Source: Paenibacillus qinlingensis (GTDB lineage Bacteria; Bacillota; Bacilli; Paenibacillales; NBRC-103111). Taken from it: DNA of 64,000 nt. The stretch covers positions 62,001 to 126,000 of the forward strand of contig NZ_JABMKY010000003.1 in the NCBI RefSeq assembly GCF_013204845.1, in the 5' to 3' direction. Of the stretch, positions 53,887-63,068 are shown piece after piece; the stretch's first letter is position 1, and each line of letters opens with the position of its first letter. The notes under the pieces are model-generated. The model saw only the letters and a list, made by a program, of their open reading frames with translations, searched no databases and was not told the origin of the DNA. The position numbers were made by a program, and so were the translations under genes.

Positions 53887-54243
53887 ATGGCAAAAATTTT
53901 AATCGTTGATGATGCAGCTTTCATGCGAATGATGCTGAAGGATATTTTGACTAAAGGCGGACATGAAGTTGTTGGTGAAGCGGAGAATGGACGAGTAGCT
54001 ATCCAGAAATATCAGGAGCTTAAACCAGATATCGTTACGATGGATATCACAATGCCTGAGATGGAAGGTGTAGAAGCCGTTAAGGAAATTAGGAAAAAAG
54101 ATGCGAATGCGAAAATTGTGATGTGCTCAGCAATGGGGCAGCAAGGCATGGTCGTACAAGCGATTCAGGCTGGTGCCAAGGATTTCATTGTCAAGCCATT
54201 TCAAGGAGATCGTGTGTTGGACGCCATACGCAGAGCTATATAA
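53887..54243 (+). CDS. cheY: CheY-like single-domain response regulator
   Basis: 118 residues, only a receiver domain: acidic pocket VDDAAF, phospho-acceptor Asp53 in TMDITMP, Ser in CSAMGQQ and Lys in VKPF. AGAGGAGTG lies upstream of ATG 53887. Phosphorylated CheY switches flagellar rotation in chemotaxis. Here it is paired with CheX. The only nearby kinase without a regulator is the Spo0B-type sensor at 50306, but a partnership is speculative; CheA elsewhere is the default phosphodonor. Confidence 0.92.
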   Translation: MAKILIVDDAAFMRMMLKDILTKGGHEVVGEAENGRVAIQKYQELKPDIVTMDITMPEMEGVEAVKEIRKKDANAKIVMCSAMGQQGMVVQAIQAGAKDFIVKPFQGDRVLDAIRRAI

Positions 54244-54253
54244 TACAGAAGAG

Positions 54254-54301
54254 AAACGTTCTTCCCTTGCTATTTTTGCAAGCGGGATGAACGTTTTTTT
54301 T
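54254..54301 (+). terminator. Rho-independent terminator after cheY
   Basis: Arms AAACGTTC...CCCTTGC and GCAAGCGGG...GAACGTTT, then T residues. Confidence 0.9.
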
Positions 54302-54481
54302 CTTCTCCCAAGTTATTCTGCCATCATCCGCTACAGACTATTTCCGCTTAATGAGAAGAGTAACGATTAGCGTATCCGTTTTTTGGTTTTTATGTGTAAA
54401 AGCTCAAACTTTTCTTGAGAACGTACCGTCTTATTCATATCTGATTATAGTGTTTATTGTAGCAGCAGGAGGAAGCATCTT

Positions 54482-56410
54482 ATGGGAAATAAGTCGGTAA
54501 GTAAGCTGATGGTGAGCAGTGTCAGCGATGGTAGGCACTACATGCCAGGATTAGACGGGCTGCGAGCGCTGTCGGTGCTGGTTGTTATTGTCTATCATTT
54601 GAATAGCTCATGGATTCCAGGAGGTTTGTTGGGTGTGGGGGTATTCTTCACATTATCAGGTTATCTGATTACTGATCAGTTACTTATGCAATGGCAAACA
54701 ACAAGGCGAATTGATTTGAAGCATTTCTGGAAAAAGAGGATGCTAAGGCTCATGCCGGCTATGATCTTCATGCTTGTGATCGTTGGCTTGTGGCTGCTAA
54801 TCATAGATCGCTCAAGATTAATGCCACTAGCGGATGAATTCATATCGGTATTATTTTATTTCAATAACTGGTGGCTTATCTTTCATCATGTATCCTACTT
54901 TGAGAGTTTCGGTCCGCCATCTCCGATTGGTCATCTTTGGTCATTGGCGATTGAAGAACAGTTTTACTTTCTTTGGCCACTGTTACTAGCAATTGTCCTG
55001 CAGGTTGCGAAGCGCCGAGGTTATCTCATTTTGTTCACGTTATTGGGTGCGCTGGCTTCTATGCTTGTAATGGCTATGGTGTATCAACCAGGTGTAGATC
55101 CGAGTCGTGTTTACTATGGGACAGATACACGGGCTTTTGCGCTGCTCATTGGCGGAGCGTTAGCAATTGTATGTCCGAGTCGAAGGTTAACCAAACACGC
55201 GGCAAGCGGTAGATCGAGTTCGATGCTCAACGGGATCGGTGGGGCTGCCTTTGTCGGTATCTTGCTCATGATGTGGAAAAGCGATGCCTACGATGCGTCT
55301 CTTTATTACGGTGGGTTAGCTTTATTTTCAGTGTTGTCGGCCATTGTCATTGTGGCCATTATTCATCCTGCTTCACGACTGAGTAAAGTCATGGGGTGTA
55401 AGCCATTACGTTGGATCGGCAAGCGATCATACAGTCTGTATATTTGGCATTATCCAGTCATTATTCTTACTAGCTCTGCCATAGATACTGGCGAAACGAA
55501 TTGGGTCAAAATGGGCATGCAGGTTGTCCTAAGTTTCCTTCTGGCCGCATTTTCATTTTCCTATATTGAGGAACCTTTTCGACGGAATGGATTTCAACCG
55601 TGCTTTTGGAAAATGAATTTCTGGTCGCCAACACGATTCCGGTATTTGGTAGTGATCACCATGATGCCAATCCAATTATTTGTCATTTCTTGTTCGAATA
55701 ATTTGTCCGCTCAGAAATCAATAGACAGTCTGTCTTCGGCTATGGAGGGAGTATCGACAGTCAATGTGACATCAACAACCGGAGCATCAACGGGGGCATC
55801 AACATTACCAGTAACATCACCAGTAACGGAAACTCAATCAACACCAGTACTAGAACCGCCATCACCGTCTATCCCGACACCGGTGCCGTCAGGAACACAA
55901 AATGCGGAAAAGACTGTCGTACCTGCTGCCGATCCCGCGCATGAAAAGGAAAAACGCATAACCGTTATTGGTGATTCTGTTATTTTGGATGCAGCGCCAT
56001 TCCTTGAGGAGTTATTTCCGGGCATTGTGGTAGATGGCAAAGTTGGCAGACAGATGGTCCAAGCGCAGTCAACGATTAATGAACTCAAGTCTAAGGGATT
56101 ACTAAACGATCGCGTGATCATTGAGCTGGGTTCGAACGGGGCGTTTAACCCGAACCAATTGCGTGACTTGTTAGCTTCGCTTGGAGAAATGAAGCAGATA
56201 ATACTAGTGAACACTCGTGTACCTCGAAGTTGGGAAGGCACTGTGAATGCCACACTTAAAAAAGTAGCGACGGAATTTCCAGCAGCGACAGTTGTAGACT
56301 GGTACTCTGCAAGTAAAGGAAAGGGAGCGTACTTCGTCAATGATGGCGTACACTTAACTGAAGTTGGTGCACAGACATATGCCACACTTATTAGCAAAGC
56401 AATCCATTAA
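54482..56410 (+). CDS. OatA-like membrane O-acyltransferase with SGNH domain
   Basis: 642 residues, AGGAGGAAG before ATG 54482. The N-terminal acyltransferase-3 domain (about 20-400, some ten transmembrane helices) has GLDGLRALSVLVVIVYHL with the catalytic-type His and GVFFTLSGYLIT. A Thr/Ser/Pro-rich extracytoplasmic linker (about 415-485) leads to an SGNH domain (about 490-642) with GDSV (Ser nucleophile), ELGSNG and DGVHLT. This is the OatA architecture that O-acetylates peptidoglycan or another surface glycan, giving lysozyme resistance. It is a single-gene unit flanked by terminators. Confidence 0.9.
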   Translation: MGNKSVSKLMVSSVSDGRHYMPGLDGLRALSVLVVIVYHLNSSWIPGGLLGVGVFFTLSGYLITDQLLMQWQTTRRIDLKHFWKKRMLRLMPAMIFMLVIVGLWLLIIDRSRLMPLADEFISVLFYFNNWWLIFHHVSYFESFGPPSPIGHLWSLAIEEQFYFLWPLLLAIVLQVAKRRGYLILFTLLGALASMLVMAMVYQPGVDPSRVYYGTDTRAFALLIGGALAIVCPSRRLTKHAASGRSSSMLNGIGGAAFVGILLMMWKSDAYDASLYYGGLALFSVLSAIVIVAIIHPASRLSKVMGCKPLRWIGKRSYSLYIWHYPVIILTSSAIDTGETNWVKMGMQVVLSFLLAAFSFSYIEEPFRRNGFQPCFWKMNFWSPTRFRYLVVITMMPIQLFVISCSNNLSAQKSIDSLSSAMEGVSTVNVTSTTGASTGASTLPVTSPVTETQSTPVLEPPSPSIPTPVPSGTQNAEKTVVPAADPAHEKEKRITVIGDSVILDAAPFLEELFPGIVVDGKVGRQMVQAQSTINELKSKGLLNDRVIIELGSNGAFNPNQLRDLLASLGEMKQIILVNTRVPRSWEGTVNATLKKVATEFPAATVVDWYSASKGKGAYFVNDGVHLTEVGAQTYATLISKAIH

Positions 56411-56473
56411 GTTAGTGATTAAACTGGAATATATTAGTAATTAATGGCAACAATAATGAATAGGTGTCGAAGA

Positions 56474-56500
56474 AGGGGTGAGCAAAGCTCGCCTCTTTTT
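56474..56500 (+). terminator. Rho-independent terminator after the acyltransferase gene
   Basis: AGGGGTGAGC with GCTCGCCTCT around AAA, followed by T residues. Confidence 0.85.
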
Positions 56501-56651
56501 GACATGCTTGAGGAGCTAAGCATTAGCTAATTATTAGTAAAAAACATGGTTATCTAAAATTCGAAATAGAAGTTTCACAACAATTCATCGGTAAGATAAA
56601 AATATTGAGAAGTAACAAACTTTGCTATGGAATTGCGAGGGCCCTACAACA

Positions 56652-57056
56652 ATGAATCTAATCCACTACTACCGCGAGCAATTTCTCGAATTAAAATCAC
56701 AATTCGAGCCAAATTGGGAGGAGGAGCCATTTTATCAATTTGGATATCGATGGAACGCATTTACGGCGAATATGTATAAAGAATTTTTTCAGATGACACA
56801 GATGCAAAATGAACCATTGTGCTTAATGTATGCGATTGAACTTCCGGAGATATACAAGAACACGAATATAAGTGAAGTTGTTAAGCGTGTATCTTCTTCC
56901 TACGAGCTTTCCATGTATGTATTCTCGGAAAAGATTCTTCTAACATCGTGTATCTCGATTGAAAATCTACAGCAAACTTCATTAGGTTTTTTAAATCAAG
57001 CACGTGGGGAAATTATTGATCTTGTGTTCTCAGCGATTCAATTAAATAAAGGATAG
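56652..57056 (+). CDS. Conserved-looking hypothetical protein, function unknown
   Basis: 134 residues from ATG 56652 (GAGGG about 10 bases upstream; the frame opens at 56622). I do not recognise it. It is soluble, rich in aromatic and acidic residues (NWEEEPFYQFGYRWNAF), with a central alpha/beta-like stretch (LCLMYAIELPEIYKNTNISEVV) and no signal peptide or membrane helix. Good ribosome site, codon use like its neighbours and a dedicated terminator support it as a real gene. Confidence 0.6.
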   Translation: MNLIHYYREQFLELKSQFEPNWEEEPFYQFGYRWNAFTANMYKEFFQMTQMQNEPLCLMYAIELPEIYKNTNISEVVKRVSSSYELSMYVFSEKILLTSCISIENLQQTSLGFLNQARGEIIDLVFSAIQLNKG

Positions 57057-57065
57057 TTCTTCTAG

Positions 57066-57104
57066 AAATCCCGAATTGCCGGAGACGGCGATTTGGGATT
57101 TTTT
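57066..57104 (+). terminator. Rho-independent terminator
   Basis: AAATCCC (57066-57072) pairs with GGGATTT (57095-57101), with an inner GCCG/CGGC stem, followed by T residues. Confidence 0.87.
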
Positions 57105-57221
57105 GTGCGAAGTGATGCAGGATGCGTGGAATAGTGAAAGAGAATCGTTCATTTACCTACTGGTTTTGAACGGAAAATCAATCTTATAATATGGCATATT
57201 GAAATTAAGAGGAGGTCACAC

Positions 57222-60200
57222 ATGTTGCTTCAGCCAAAAAGATTGAAACGGTCATCCTTATTCCTCGCCATTGTACTCGTAATTGGAATGGTAAGTTCTC
57301 TGCTTCCGGTATCTCGTGTTCAGGCGGCACCTGTCACGGGAATGATCTACTATGTAGATGCGACAGGAGGTAATGATTCGCATACAGGTACGAGTGAAGG
57401 CTCAGCATGGCAAACGCTTGAAAAAGTAAACGCTACCACGTTTCAGCCTGGGGATCAGATTTTGCTTAAGTCAGGTGAAGTTTGGGAAGGTCAGTTATGG
57501 CCTAAGGGCTCAGGTAGCTCTGGCAAGCCGATTATCATTGATCAGTATGGCAGCGGGAGTAAGCCAGCCATACAGGGGAAAGGGTTAGTAGAAGATGCGG
57601 TACGTTTATTTAATCAGGAGTATTGGGAGATTCATCATGTAGACGTTTCCAATGCGAAGCCAGCAACGGCAACCCCAGGTGAGAACCTTGGTGATTACAG
57701 GGGTATTCATATATCTGGTGATAATAGTACAACGTTGGATTATTTCCGTATCGTAGCAGTCGATGTTCATGATGTAACGGGGCAAATTAACTGGATTAGC
57801 GGTACACAGCCAATTCCACCACAGCCAGGCATCCGTTTTAAGACAGGCTGGGACGGCTCCAAAAAAACAGGAGGCATCGTATTTGACACAACTGTGCCGA
57901 ATATATTTAGTCCCCCTAGTCAAGCGACCGTTATAAATGATGTAATCGTGGAACAATCGACAATTACGAATACTTCATTTGCGGGTATTACATTTAAGCA
58001 ATACACAGGGGATGGGAAGGATGCGGATGGGAATACCATCGCCGTATCAACGGGCTGGGGCGAGCGTGCCAATGGGACCGATCCGAAATTCACCCCGCAT
58101 ACCAATATTATTATTAGAGACAATTACATAACGCAAAAAGATACAGCATATGGCTGCAATGCGATGTATTTGACAGATATAAGAGGCGGACTTGTTGAAA
58201 ATAATGTGGTCTATAAAGCAGGAACCTCAGGGATTGAAATGTACTATGCAGATGATATCGTCGTGCAGCACAATGAAGTTTATGAGACCACGCAAAAAGC
58301 AGGTGGAGCCGATTCCAATGGGATTGATCCGGATAAAGCGACAACAAAGATACTCATTCAATATAATTATATTCATGATAATGGAGATGGCATTCTAATC
58401 TGCCAATTTTCATTTGGCGATACCGTGATTCGTAACAATGTGATAAAAAGCAACACCAGATATCCCATTTATCTGCACTCGGATAAGAAAGCGATAGCTG
58501 AGGTGTACAACAATACCATTTATAATGATAAAAGTAATTATTTGATCTATGGCTATGGTACATCCTTAGAAGCAACCTACAACATTCGGAATAATAATCT
58601 GTACACGACACGTGCAGGAGCAACGATAACTACAAGTGGAACAACGTTCTACGAGAATAACAATTATTTTGGTACGGGATTAATGATTCCTACTAGCGAT
58701 ACCAAAGCCCTTCAAGTAGATCCTAAATTTGTTAGCACGGTGGCTGGCCCCTCTGGAACCATCGAAACAGGGCCAAGGTTAGATTCAGCGCTGGGTTTTC
58801 GTTCAAAGTCAGGTTCAGCGATGATTAATGCCGGTATGGCGATGCCGAATAACGGATTGAAAGACTATGCAGGTAAGTCGCTGTATAACGGACTCCCGGA
58901 TATCGGGGCATTTGAATATTACACAGAAGTAGGCAGCACAACAGAATCAGTGAATGGAAAGGTAAAGGATGGCTCTGGCAAAGCAGTTGCTGGAGCGAAG
59001 GTATCCATGGTTGTTAATACGGTGAGTTATACGGCAACCAGTGATGCGAAAGGCTCGTTCGTGATTGCGGATGTACCGTTAGCTACGGGGGTGGAGCTTA
59101 AAACTGAAAAAACAGGTTATACGACGACAACTTCGACAATCGCTATTCAACCACCGAATATGACGACATTGGACATTGTTATTACATCCACAAGTCCTTA
59201 TGGCAGTTTACGCGGAAGCATTTTGGATGAGAAGATGTCCGCTCTTGAGGGAGTTTCTGCCAAAGTCATGTATGAAGGTGAGGAAATTGTTAGCGGAACA
59301 ACGGATAGCGCAGGAGCTTTGCAATTAGATCAGGTGCCAATCGGTGAGAATTATACAATTATGCTCTCGAAAGCAGGCTACTTTCCTGTATCCAAAGGGA
59401 ATGTGACTATCACACCGGAGAGTCTCACAGATATTGGCAAAGTCTTGCTATCGAGCAAACAACCGCAAGTGCTATACAACCATACATTTAACAGCCTTTC
59501 GACAGGAGCATTGAGCTCGGGTAATAATTTGACTGTAAGCGCTAGTGGAGGGAGTGTTGAGGTCGCTGAAGTCCCTAGTGTGTCAGATAAAAGTGTCCTC
59601 TTAACGAGAAGCAGCAACTCTGGAAGCACCAGTTTGTCGCAAACTTTTGCTACACCACTAACAGGGATTGTCACCATTGAAGCTGATTTGAAAAGAAAAG
59701 ACACGTATGTTAGCGGGAATAACTGGATTAGCTTGCCCTATGTGTATGGCAGTACGAATCTAACGAACCCTGGCATTAGCTTTGCTTTTGATAAAGGGAC
59801 AATAAAGGGATACAAAGGTACAACGACGACTGATTTTATGAAGTATGTTGTAGGCCAATGGTATAACATGCGTATGGTGATCGACATGGCTGCGCAGAGT
59901 TTCGATCTATACATCGATGGTCTTAAAATAGTAGACCGTGCCCCATACCGAATCGCCATGGCGGATATTAAGAAAATTGATTTTTATGCGAACAGCACCA
60001 ATTATGGCAGCGTGTATATCGATAATATCCGCGTCACACAAGGGATTGGTTACTCAAAGACAGACGCAACCCTTGCGGATTTATCAAGTGATGCAGGAAC
60101 ATTAACACGTCTGGATGAAACACATTACGCGATACAAGTGCCGACTGATGTGGAGTATGTGAATCTGACACCTTTAGCTAGCTCTCCTAATGTAAAATCA

Positions 60201-62564
60201 ATTCTTGTAAACGGTGTACCTGTGGGAAGTGGTAATAGCTCCGATTCCATTGCTTTAACTGGAGATGATACGGACATACCCGTTGTTGTAAGGGCAGAAG
60301 ATAATCTGACAACGGCGACATATACCGTTTCAATTCATCGGATCTCTGCTCAGGTCGATGCATCTTTGCAAGGACTACTTGTGAATGGTGGTACACTATC
60401 ACCTGATTTTGATCCGAACATAACGCTATATCAAATCAATGTACCCTATGACCTTCATGACATCACACTCGTTCCGACTGCAGGCAACAGCCAAGCGGAT
60501 ATCACGATCAATGGGAAAACGGTGTTAAGTGGTGCAATTTCAGAAGCAATTTCTTTATTGGAAGGACAAAATCTAATTCTTGTTTATGTGGTTTCACCTG
60601 ATGGAACTGCTAACAGAACGTATGAGATTACCGTCAACAGGGCGAATAGTCCTTATGGTCAAATAGCAGGAACTGTCATGGATCAAAGCAACCATCTCGT
60701 ATATGGTGCCAATGTAACGCTTACTAAGCTTGGCGAGTCAAGAACTGCGATAACAGATGCGTCTGGTACATTTACCTTCTCTGACGTGGTACCTGATACA
60801 GAATTTACGATTACAGCTCAAAAAGCAGGCTATGACGAATCGATGGTGGGCAATGTCACTGTGACGGTTGGACAGACTACGTTGGTGGGCCCATTGTTCT
60901 TGCAAGCACACGGAGCCATTGCATCTTTAACAGGCGCCGCAGAAGCGATACCAGGACAATCAATGCAATCTACGTTCCAAATTAATAATGTGTCGAGCAG
61001 TGTGTACTCGGCCGTGTATTCGGTTGACCTCATAGTCGACTATGATTCGACGAAGCTGCAGTGGATATCCACACTTCCAAGCTCAAGTCAATTGAACATT
61101 ATACAGGGTGATCAAACAGCTGAGGGATCACTTACGATCAAAGTGTTGATGGCGGATGTCACTCAAGCTATCCAGCCTGATACGGATCTCTTCGTTGTAA
61201 ATTGGAAGGTTAAAGATGCAGCTCCTTCAGGAGAAACCGTAGTCAAATTAACGAAATCTGACTTAACGAATGGTCGGGGAGATTTATTTCAAGCGACGGC
61301 TTCAGAGCATGCGTTTGAGATCAAACGGGTAGTAATTGTAGATCCAGATCCAGATCCGAAACCAGATCCTGGTCCAGATCCAACGCCAGATCCAGATCCT
61401 GTGACTGAGCCAGACACGGGACAGAATACGACCAAAGACCCGTCCCAACTTGTGCTACAGTCGAACGATCAAGGAACTGCTATGATTACGAAGGCTATCT
61501 TAGAAAGCGCTATTCAATCTACATCAAATGATCCAAATGGCCAAAAGGTGATCGTTGTTAACTTGAAATCCAACGCGTCCCTAGAACAATTTGGCATGCT
61601 GCTACCAGCCCATCTGTTGAAGGCGAATAAGCACGCATTCCAACTTAAGCTTCAATCGGAGCTAGGCACTATTGTAATCTCTGATCAAATGCTGAATGGT
61701 CTTGATAATCTAGGCGAGATGGTGGAAATTCGCTTAACGAAAGCTAACTCGATTGATAATCATCCTGTTTATGACATAGGGCTGCTAGCGAATGGAGAGT
61801 CGATTGCTTGGCATAATCCAGAAGCGCCAGTTACGATTCAGATTCCTTATTTGCCTTCACTCGAAGAAAAGCAGAATCCGGATCACATCGCCGTTTTTTA
61901 TGTCGATCCACAAGGACAGATGATCCCTGTACCGAATGGGCATTATGACGTACAGTCAGGTCAAGTCATGTTTACAACTAAACATTTTAGTCAGTATGCA
62001 ATTATATATAAGAGCCCGGCTTTCACTGATCTAGCTTTTGTGAAGTGGGCGCAACCTTCAATTGAGACACTCGCGGCCAAGGGAGTTATTGAAGGCAGAA
62101 ACGTACACGAGTTCGACCCACAAAGCTCCATTACTCGAGCAGATTTCATGGTTCTGCTCATGCGTGCATTGGATCTTCCGGCGCGAACTGCAGATACCTT
62201 CACGGATGTTGACAGCCGTACATATTATTTCAATGCGCTGACCAATGCCAAGGCATATGGCATTACAACGGGTACTGGAAATAACCTTTTTGAACCGAAT
62301 AAACAGATCACTCGTGAGGATACGATGGTATTGACTGCCCGAGCGCTCCAAGTAAGCAAGCAGCTTGCTAGTAGTTCAAGTTCAATAGGGGCAAAACTAG
62401 ACTATAAAGATGCTTCTGACATTTCTGATTATGCCATAGGTAGCATTGCTGCCCTTACCGCTAATGGCTTTGTTCAAGGTGATGAGACAGGCATTCATCC
62501 CAAGCAGAACCTCTCCCGTGCACAAGCTGCCGTTCTGATTCATCGCATTATCGTGAATAATTAA
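57222..62564 (+). CDS. Giant SLH-anchored beta-helix protein with a cohesin-like module
   Basis: 1780 residues, GAGGAGG-type site before ATG 57222. Order: signal peptide (1-35); right-handed beta-helix (about 38-570) opening IYYVDATGGNDSHTGTSEGSA and matching the start of the 813-residue protein; two carboxypeptidase-regulatory-like domains (576-745); a LamG-like domain (750-945); two cadherin-like domains (946-1140); a third regulatory-like domain (1143-1228); a cohesin-like beta domain (1233-1370, QSTFQINNV...VYSVDLIVDYDSTKLQWIS); an Asp/Pro linker (1373-1402); the conserved pre-SLH domain (about 1407-1595); and three SLH repeats ending LSRAQAAVLIHRI. It is probably a wall-bound polysaccharide lyase. 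No dockerin is seen in the window, so a cellulosome-like role for the cohesin-like module is unproven. No cre site was found upstream. Confidence 0.82.
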   Translation: MLLQPKRLKRSSLFLAIVLVIGMVSSLLPVSRVQAAPVTGMIYYVDATGGNDSHTGTSEGSAWQTLEKVNATTFQPGDQILLKSGEVWEGQLWPKGSGSSGKPIIIDQYGSGSKPAIQGKGLVEDAVRLFNQEYWEIHHVDVSNAKPATATPGENLGDYRGIHISGDNSTTLDYFRIVAVDVHDVTGQINWISGTQPIPPQPGIRFKTGWDGSKKTGGIVFDTTVPNIFSPPSQATVINDVIVEQSTITNTSFAGITFKQYTGDGKDADGNTIAVSTGWGERANGTDPKFTPHTNIIIRDNYITQKDTAYGCNAMYLTDIRGGLVENNVVYKAGTSGIEMYYADDIVVQHNEVYETTQKAGGADSNGIDPDKATTKILIQYNYIHDNGDGILICQFSFGDTVIRNNVIKSNTRYPIYLHSDKKAIAEVYNNTIYNDKSNYLIYGYGTSLEATYNIRNNNLYTTRAGATITTSGTTFYENNNYFGTGLMIPTSDTKALQVDPKFVSTVAGPSGTIETGPRLDSALGFRSKSGSAMINAGMAMPNNGLKDYAGKSLYNGLPDIGAFEYYTEVGSTTESVNGKVKDGSGKAVAGAKVSMVVNTVSYTATSDAKGSFVIADVPLATGVELKTEKTGYTTTTSTIAIQPPNMTTLDIVITSTSPYGSLRGSILDEKMSALEGVSAKVMYEGEEIVSGTTDSAGALQLDQVPIGENYTIMLSKAGYFPVSKGNVTITPESLTDIGKVLLSSKQPQVLYNHTFNSLSTGALSSGNNLTVSASGGSVEVAEVPSVSDKSVLLTRSSNSGSTSLSQTFATPLTGIVTIEADLKRKDTYVSGNNWISLPYVYGSTNLTNPGISFAFDKGTIKGYKGTTTTDFMKYVVGQWYNMRMVIDMAAQSFDLYIDGLKIVDRAPYRIAMADIKKIDFYANSTNYGSVYIDNIRVTQGIGYSKTDATLADLSSDAGTLTRLDETHYAIQVPTDVEYVNLTPLASSPNVKSILVNGVPVGSGNSSDSIALTGDDTDIPVVVRAEDNLTTATYTVSIHRISAQVDASLQGLLVNGGTLSPDFDPNITLYQINVPYDLHDITLVPTAGNSQADITINGKTVLSGAISEAISLLEGQNLILVYVVSPDGTANRTYEITVNRANSPYGQIAGTVMDQSNHLVYGANVTLTKLGESRTAITDASGTFTFSDVVPDTEFTITAQKAGYDESMVGNVTVTVGQTTLVGPLFLQAHGAIASLTGAAEAIPGQSMQSTFQINNVSSSVYSAVYSVDLIVDYDSTKLQWISTLPSSSQLNIIQGDQTAEGSLTIKVLMADVTQAIQPDTDLFVVNWKVKDAAPSGETVVKLTKSDLTNGRGDLFQATASEHAFEIKRVVIVDPDPDPKPDPGPDPTPDPDPVTEPDTGQNTTKDPSQLVLQSNDQGTAMITKAILESAIQSTSNDPNGQKVIVVNLKSNASLEQFGMLLPAHLLKANKHAFQLKLQSELGTIVISDQMLNGLDNLGEMVEIRLTKANSIDNHPVYDIGLLANGESIAWHNPEAPVTIQIPYLPSLEEKQNPDHIAVFYVDPQGQMIPVPNGHYDVQSGQVMFTTKHFSQYAIIYKSPAFTDLAFVKWAQPSIETLAAKGVIEGRNVHEFDPQSSITRADFMVLLMRALDLPARTADTFTDVDSRTYYFNALTNAKAYGITTGTGNNLFEPNKQITREDTMVLTARALQVSKQLASSSSSIGAKLDYKDASDISDYAIGSIAALTANGFVQGDETGIHPKQNLSRAQAAVLIHRIIVNN

Positions 62565-62576
62565 TCGTATAAAGGC

Positions 62577-62615
62577 AAGACCCAGAGCGACAGTGCTCTG
62601 GGTCTTCTTTTTTTT
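62577..62615 (+). terminator. Rho-independent terminator after the beta-helix/SLH gene
   Basis: Perfect 12-bp stem AAGACCCAGAGC/GCTCTGGGTCTT, then a long T run. Confidence 0.95.
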
Positions 62616-63068
62616 ACACACTAGAATTTAAATCAGCTTCTCCTTATTTCAATGTTATCAGCGTGAGTTATGGCGTTAGGCGTTGCTGCACGTGCTGGTA
62701 TAGGCACAAGCATTAGCGCTAGCCACAGTGCTAAGCGAATAACTGGATTTCCTGCAGCTAATTCAAGCGAAAACACGGCATTTCGCAAACTAACTGGATT
62801 TCCTCCCGTTATTTCAGGCCAATTTCGCCAAACGGGACATTTCGAGCGAATTTAGATGTAGAAAATCCAGTTAATGCCCGAAAGCAACCCAGCCTGGGAA
62901 CGTAAAAGAATACCACAGTCCAAGAAGACGGCGTAGACGTTTTTACTGTGAAATAGTGAAAGAACTTCATTCGATGCGCAATGTAACTAACTTGGGATGC
63001 CTTTTATAATAAACCTATAAGATAACAAGCGAATCTCGTAGCGCTTTGAACAGGGAGTGGAATGATCA
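62616..63068. repeat. Intergenic region with repeat units like those at 4511-4694
   Basis: Two similar units, AACTGGATTTCCTGCAGCTA (from 62741) and a second at about 62789-62810, lie in one orientation, and GATGTAGAAAATCCAGTTAA at about 62856-62875 in the other. The last fits the GATG-N9-CAGTTAA pattern of the 4.5-kb region. A short ORF over 62670-62855 is only repeat sequence. The right part, with TATAAT at 63005-63010, probably holds the promoter for the permease gene; no clear -35 box was found. Confidence 0.5.

Noticed and set aside
53422-54243. A full chemotaxis or flagellar operon
   Set aside because: Only CheX and CheY are present; the next genes on both sides are unrelated and separated by terminators.
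62670-62855. A 61-codon ORF before the last permease gene
   Set aside because: It is made of the intergenic repeat units, has no ribosome site and encodes a low-complexity peptide.
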